DNA of 64,000 bases from NCBI GenBank assembly GCA_025463055.1, contig JAOAPV010000084.1:19158-83157 (forward strand), in the 5' to 3' direction. The notes under the pieces are model-generated. The model was given only the letters and a program-made list of their open reading frames with translations, did not search any database and was not told the DNA's origin. The position numbers were made by a program, and so were the translations under genes. This document shows, piece by piece, positions 63,660-64,000 of this stretch. Origin of the DNA: Candidatus Acidiferrum typicum. GTDB taxonomy: Bacteria > Acidobacteriota > Terriglobia > Acidiferrales > UBA7541. Every line of letters starts with the position of its first letter. Position 1 is the first letter of the stretch.

Positions 63660-64000
63660 CTAATTGGACTTACTGTTCCCCGGCCACGCATACAGATAGC
63701 CGGTACCACGGATGCTACGAATCCTGTCGCCGCCGCCGGGCTGTGGCCCAAGCTTGCGTCGAAGATTGGTAATGTGAAAATCGATGCTTCGATCAAAGGG
63801 CGAAAACTTACGATCCAGGACACGTTCCACCAGCTTATCTCGCGTGAGCACCTGGCCTGGAAACTCGAAAAACATATGCAACAGCTCAAATTCCGCCGAT
63901 GTTAAATTCAAAGGTCCACCCGCTTTCGAGACGACGCGGGCACCCAAATCGAGTTCCAGGTCTCCACACTTGATTTTTGGAGGTCTCAGCCCGTTCTTGT
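63660..64000 (-). CDS. OmpR/PhoB-family response regulator, C-terminal part (runs off window)
   Basis: The frame stays open to the right edge, so the N-terminal receiver lies outside. Visible is the whole winged-helix output domain: LTSAEFELLHMFFEFPGQVLTRDKLVERVL, FDRSIDFHITNLRRKLG, IRSIRGTGYLYAW. The start of the domain (IKCGDLELDLGARVV) shows the usual N-terminal sheet. This class binds tandem direct repeats of about 10-bp spacing. No histidine kinase is visible. Confidence 0.9.
   Translation of the reverse strand, partial: KNGLRPPKIKCGDLELDLGARVVSKAGGPLNLTSAEFELLHMFFEFPGQVLTRDKLVERVLDRKFSPFDRSIDFHITNLRRKLGPQPGGGDRIRSIRGTGYLYAWPGNSKSN

Noticed and set aside
1..64000. CRISPR arrays, tRNA or rRNA genes, intact insertion sequences
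   Set aside because: Scanned by eye on both strands; no repeat-spacer array, no cloverleaf-like sequence and no transposase frame were recognised. Short RNAs could be missed without a covariance search.

Overview
The window looks like a chromosomal segment of an Acidobacteriota (Terriglobales-like) soil bacterium. The call rests on gene style, not on a marker gene. It carries three very large Oar-like TonB-dependent receptors with N-terminal carboxypeptidase-regulatory domains, two sulfatase-fold/TPR fusion proteins, a Ser/Thr kinase with a long TPR tail, and a SLBB-rich exopolysaccharide locus. No rRNA, tRNA, CRISPR array or intact insertion sequence was seen.

Region 1 (about 264-20101, minus strand) is one long polysaccharide locus read right to left. 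It starts with two tandem receiver-like proteins that both lack the phospho-acceptor Asp. Next come a giant Wza-like export protein with seven SLBB-type repeats, a PAP2-phosphatase/Wzi outer-membrane fusion, a Wzz-like chain-length protein, a NusG/UpxY-type antiterminator, a Wzx flippase, two methyltransferases, a Wzy-like polymerase/ligase, GT2 and GT4 glycosyltransferases, a TylF-like methyltransferase, GDP-mannose dehydratase and GDP-fucose synthase, and a fourth methyltransferase. Many junctions overlap (ATGA or GTGA) or are very short. The product is inferred to be a fucose-containing, heavily methylated exopolysaccharide or O-antigen-like polymer. An initiating phosphoglycosyl transferase and a Wzc-type kinase are not in view. 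A LuxR-type response regulator (20463-21134) diverges from the locus.

Region 2 (about 21300-48430) is a nutrient-scavenging and envelope region: three TonB receptors, two sulfatase-fold/TPR proteins, a nucleotide-pyrophosphatase-like phosphoesterase, an amidase, a YncE-like beta-propeller, a secreted beta-propeller/Ig-like protein, and a Ser/Thr kinase paired with a small zinc-ribbon protein. Between them lie gene remnants that record past rearrangements: an amidohydrolase stub, a cysD stub behind a terminator-like hairpin, and a DeoR stub fused to a decayed second copy of part of the neighbouring sulfatase-TPR gene.

Region 3 (48658-62714, plus strand) is the most interesting part: a two-protein assembly line. 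Protein 1 is a PKS module KS-AT-KR-ACP. Protein 2 is KS-AT-ACP-aminotransferase-C-A-PCP-TE, the module order known from beta-amino-fatty-acid lipopeptide synthases (mycosubtilin/iturin type). The A-domain residues read D-I-L-Q-C-G-V-I-W-K, close to glycine codes. The thioesterase has Cys in place of the nucleophilic Ser and no recognisable catalytic His. No loading module is present, so the starter must come from elsewhere. The predicted chain is a 3-amino-5-hydroxyacyl-glycine. Two 16-bp direct repeats exactly 21 bp apart lie just upstream.

The right edge holds a truncated protein of unknown function and the C-terminal half of an OmpR/PhoB-type regulator that runs off the window.
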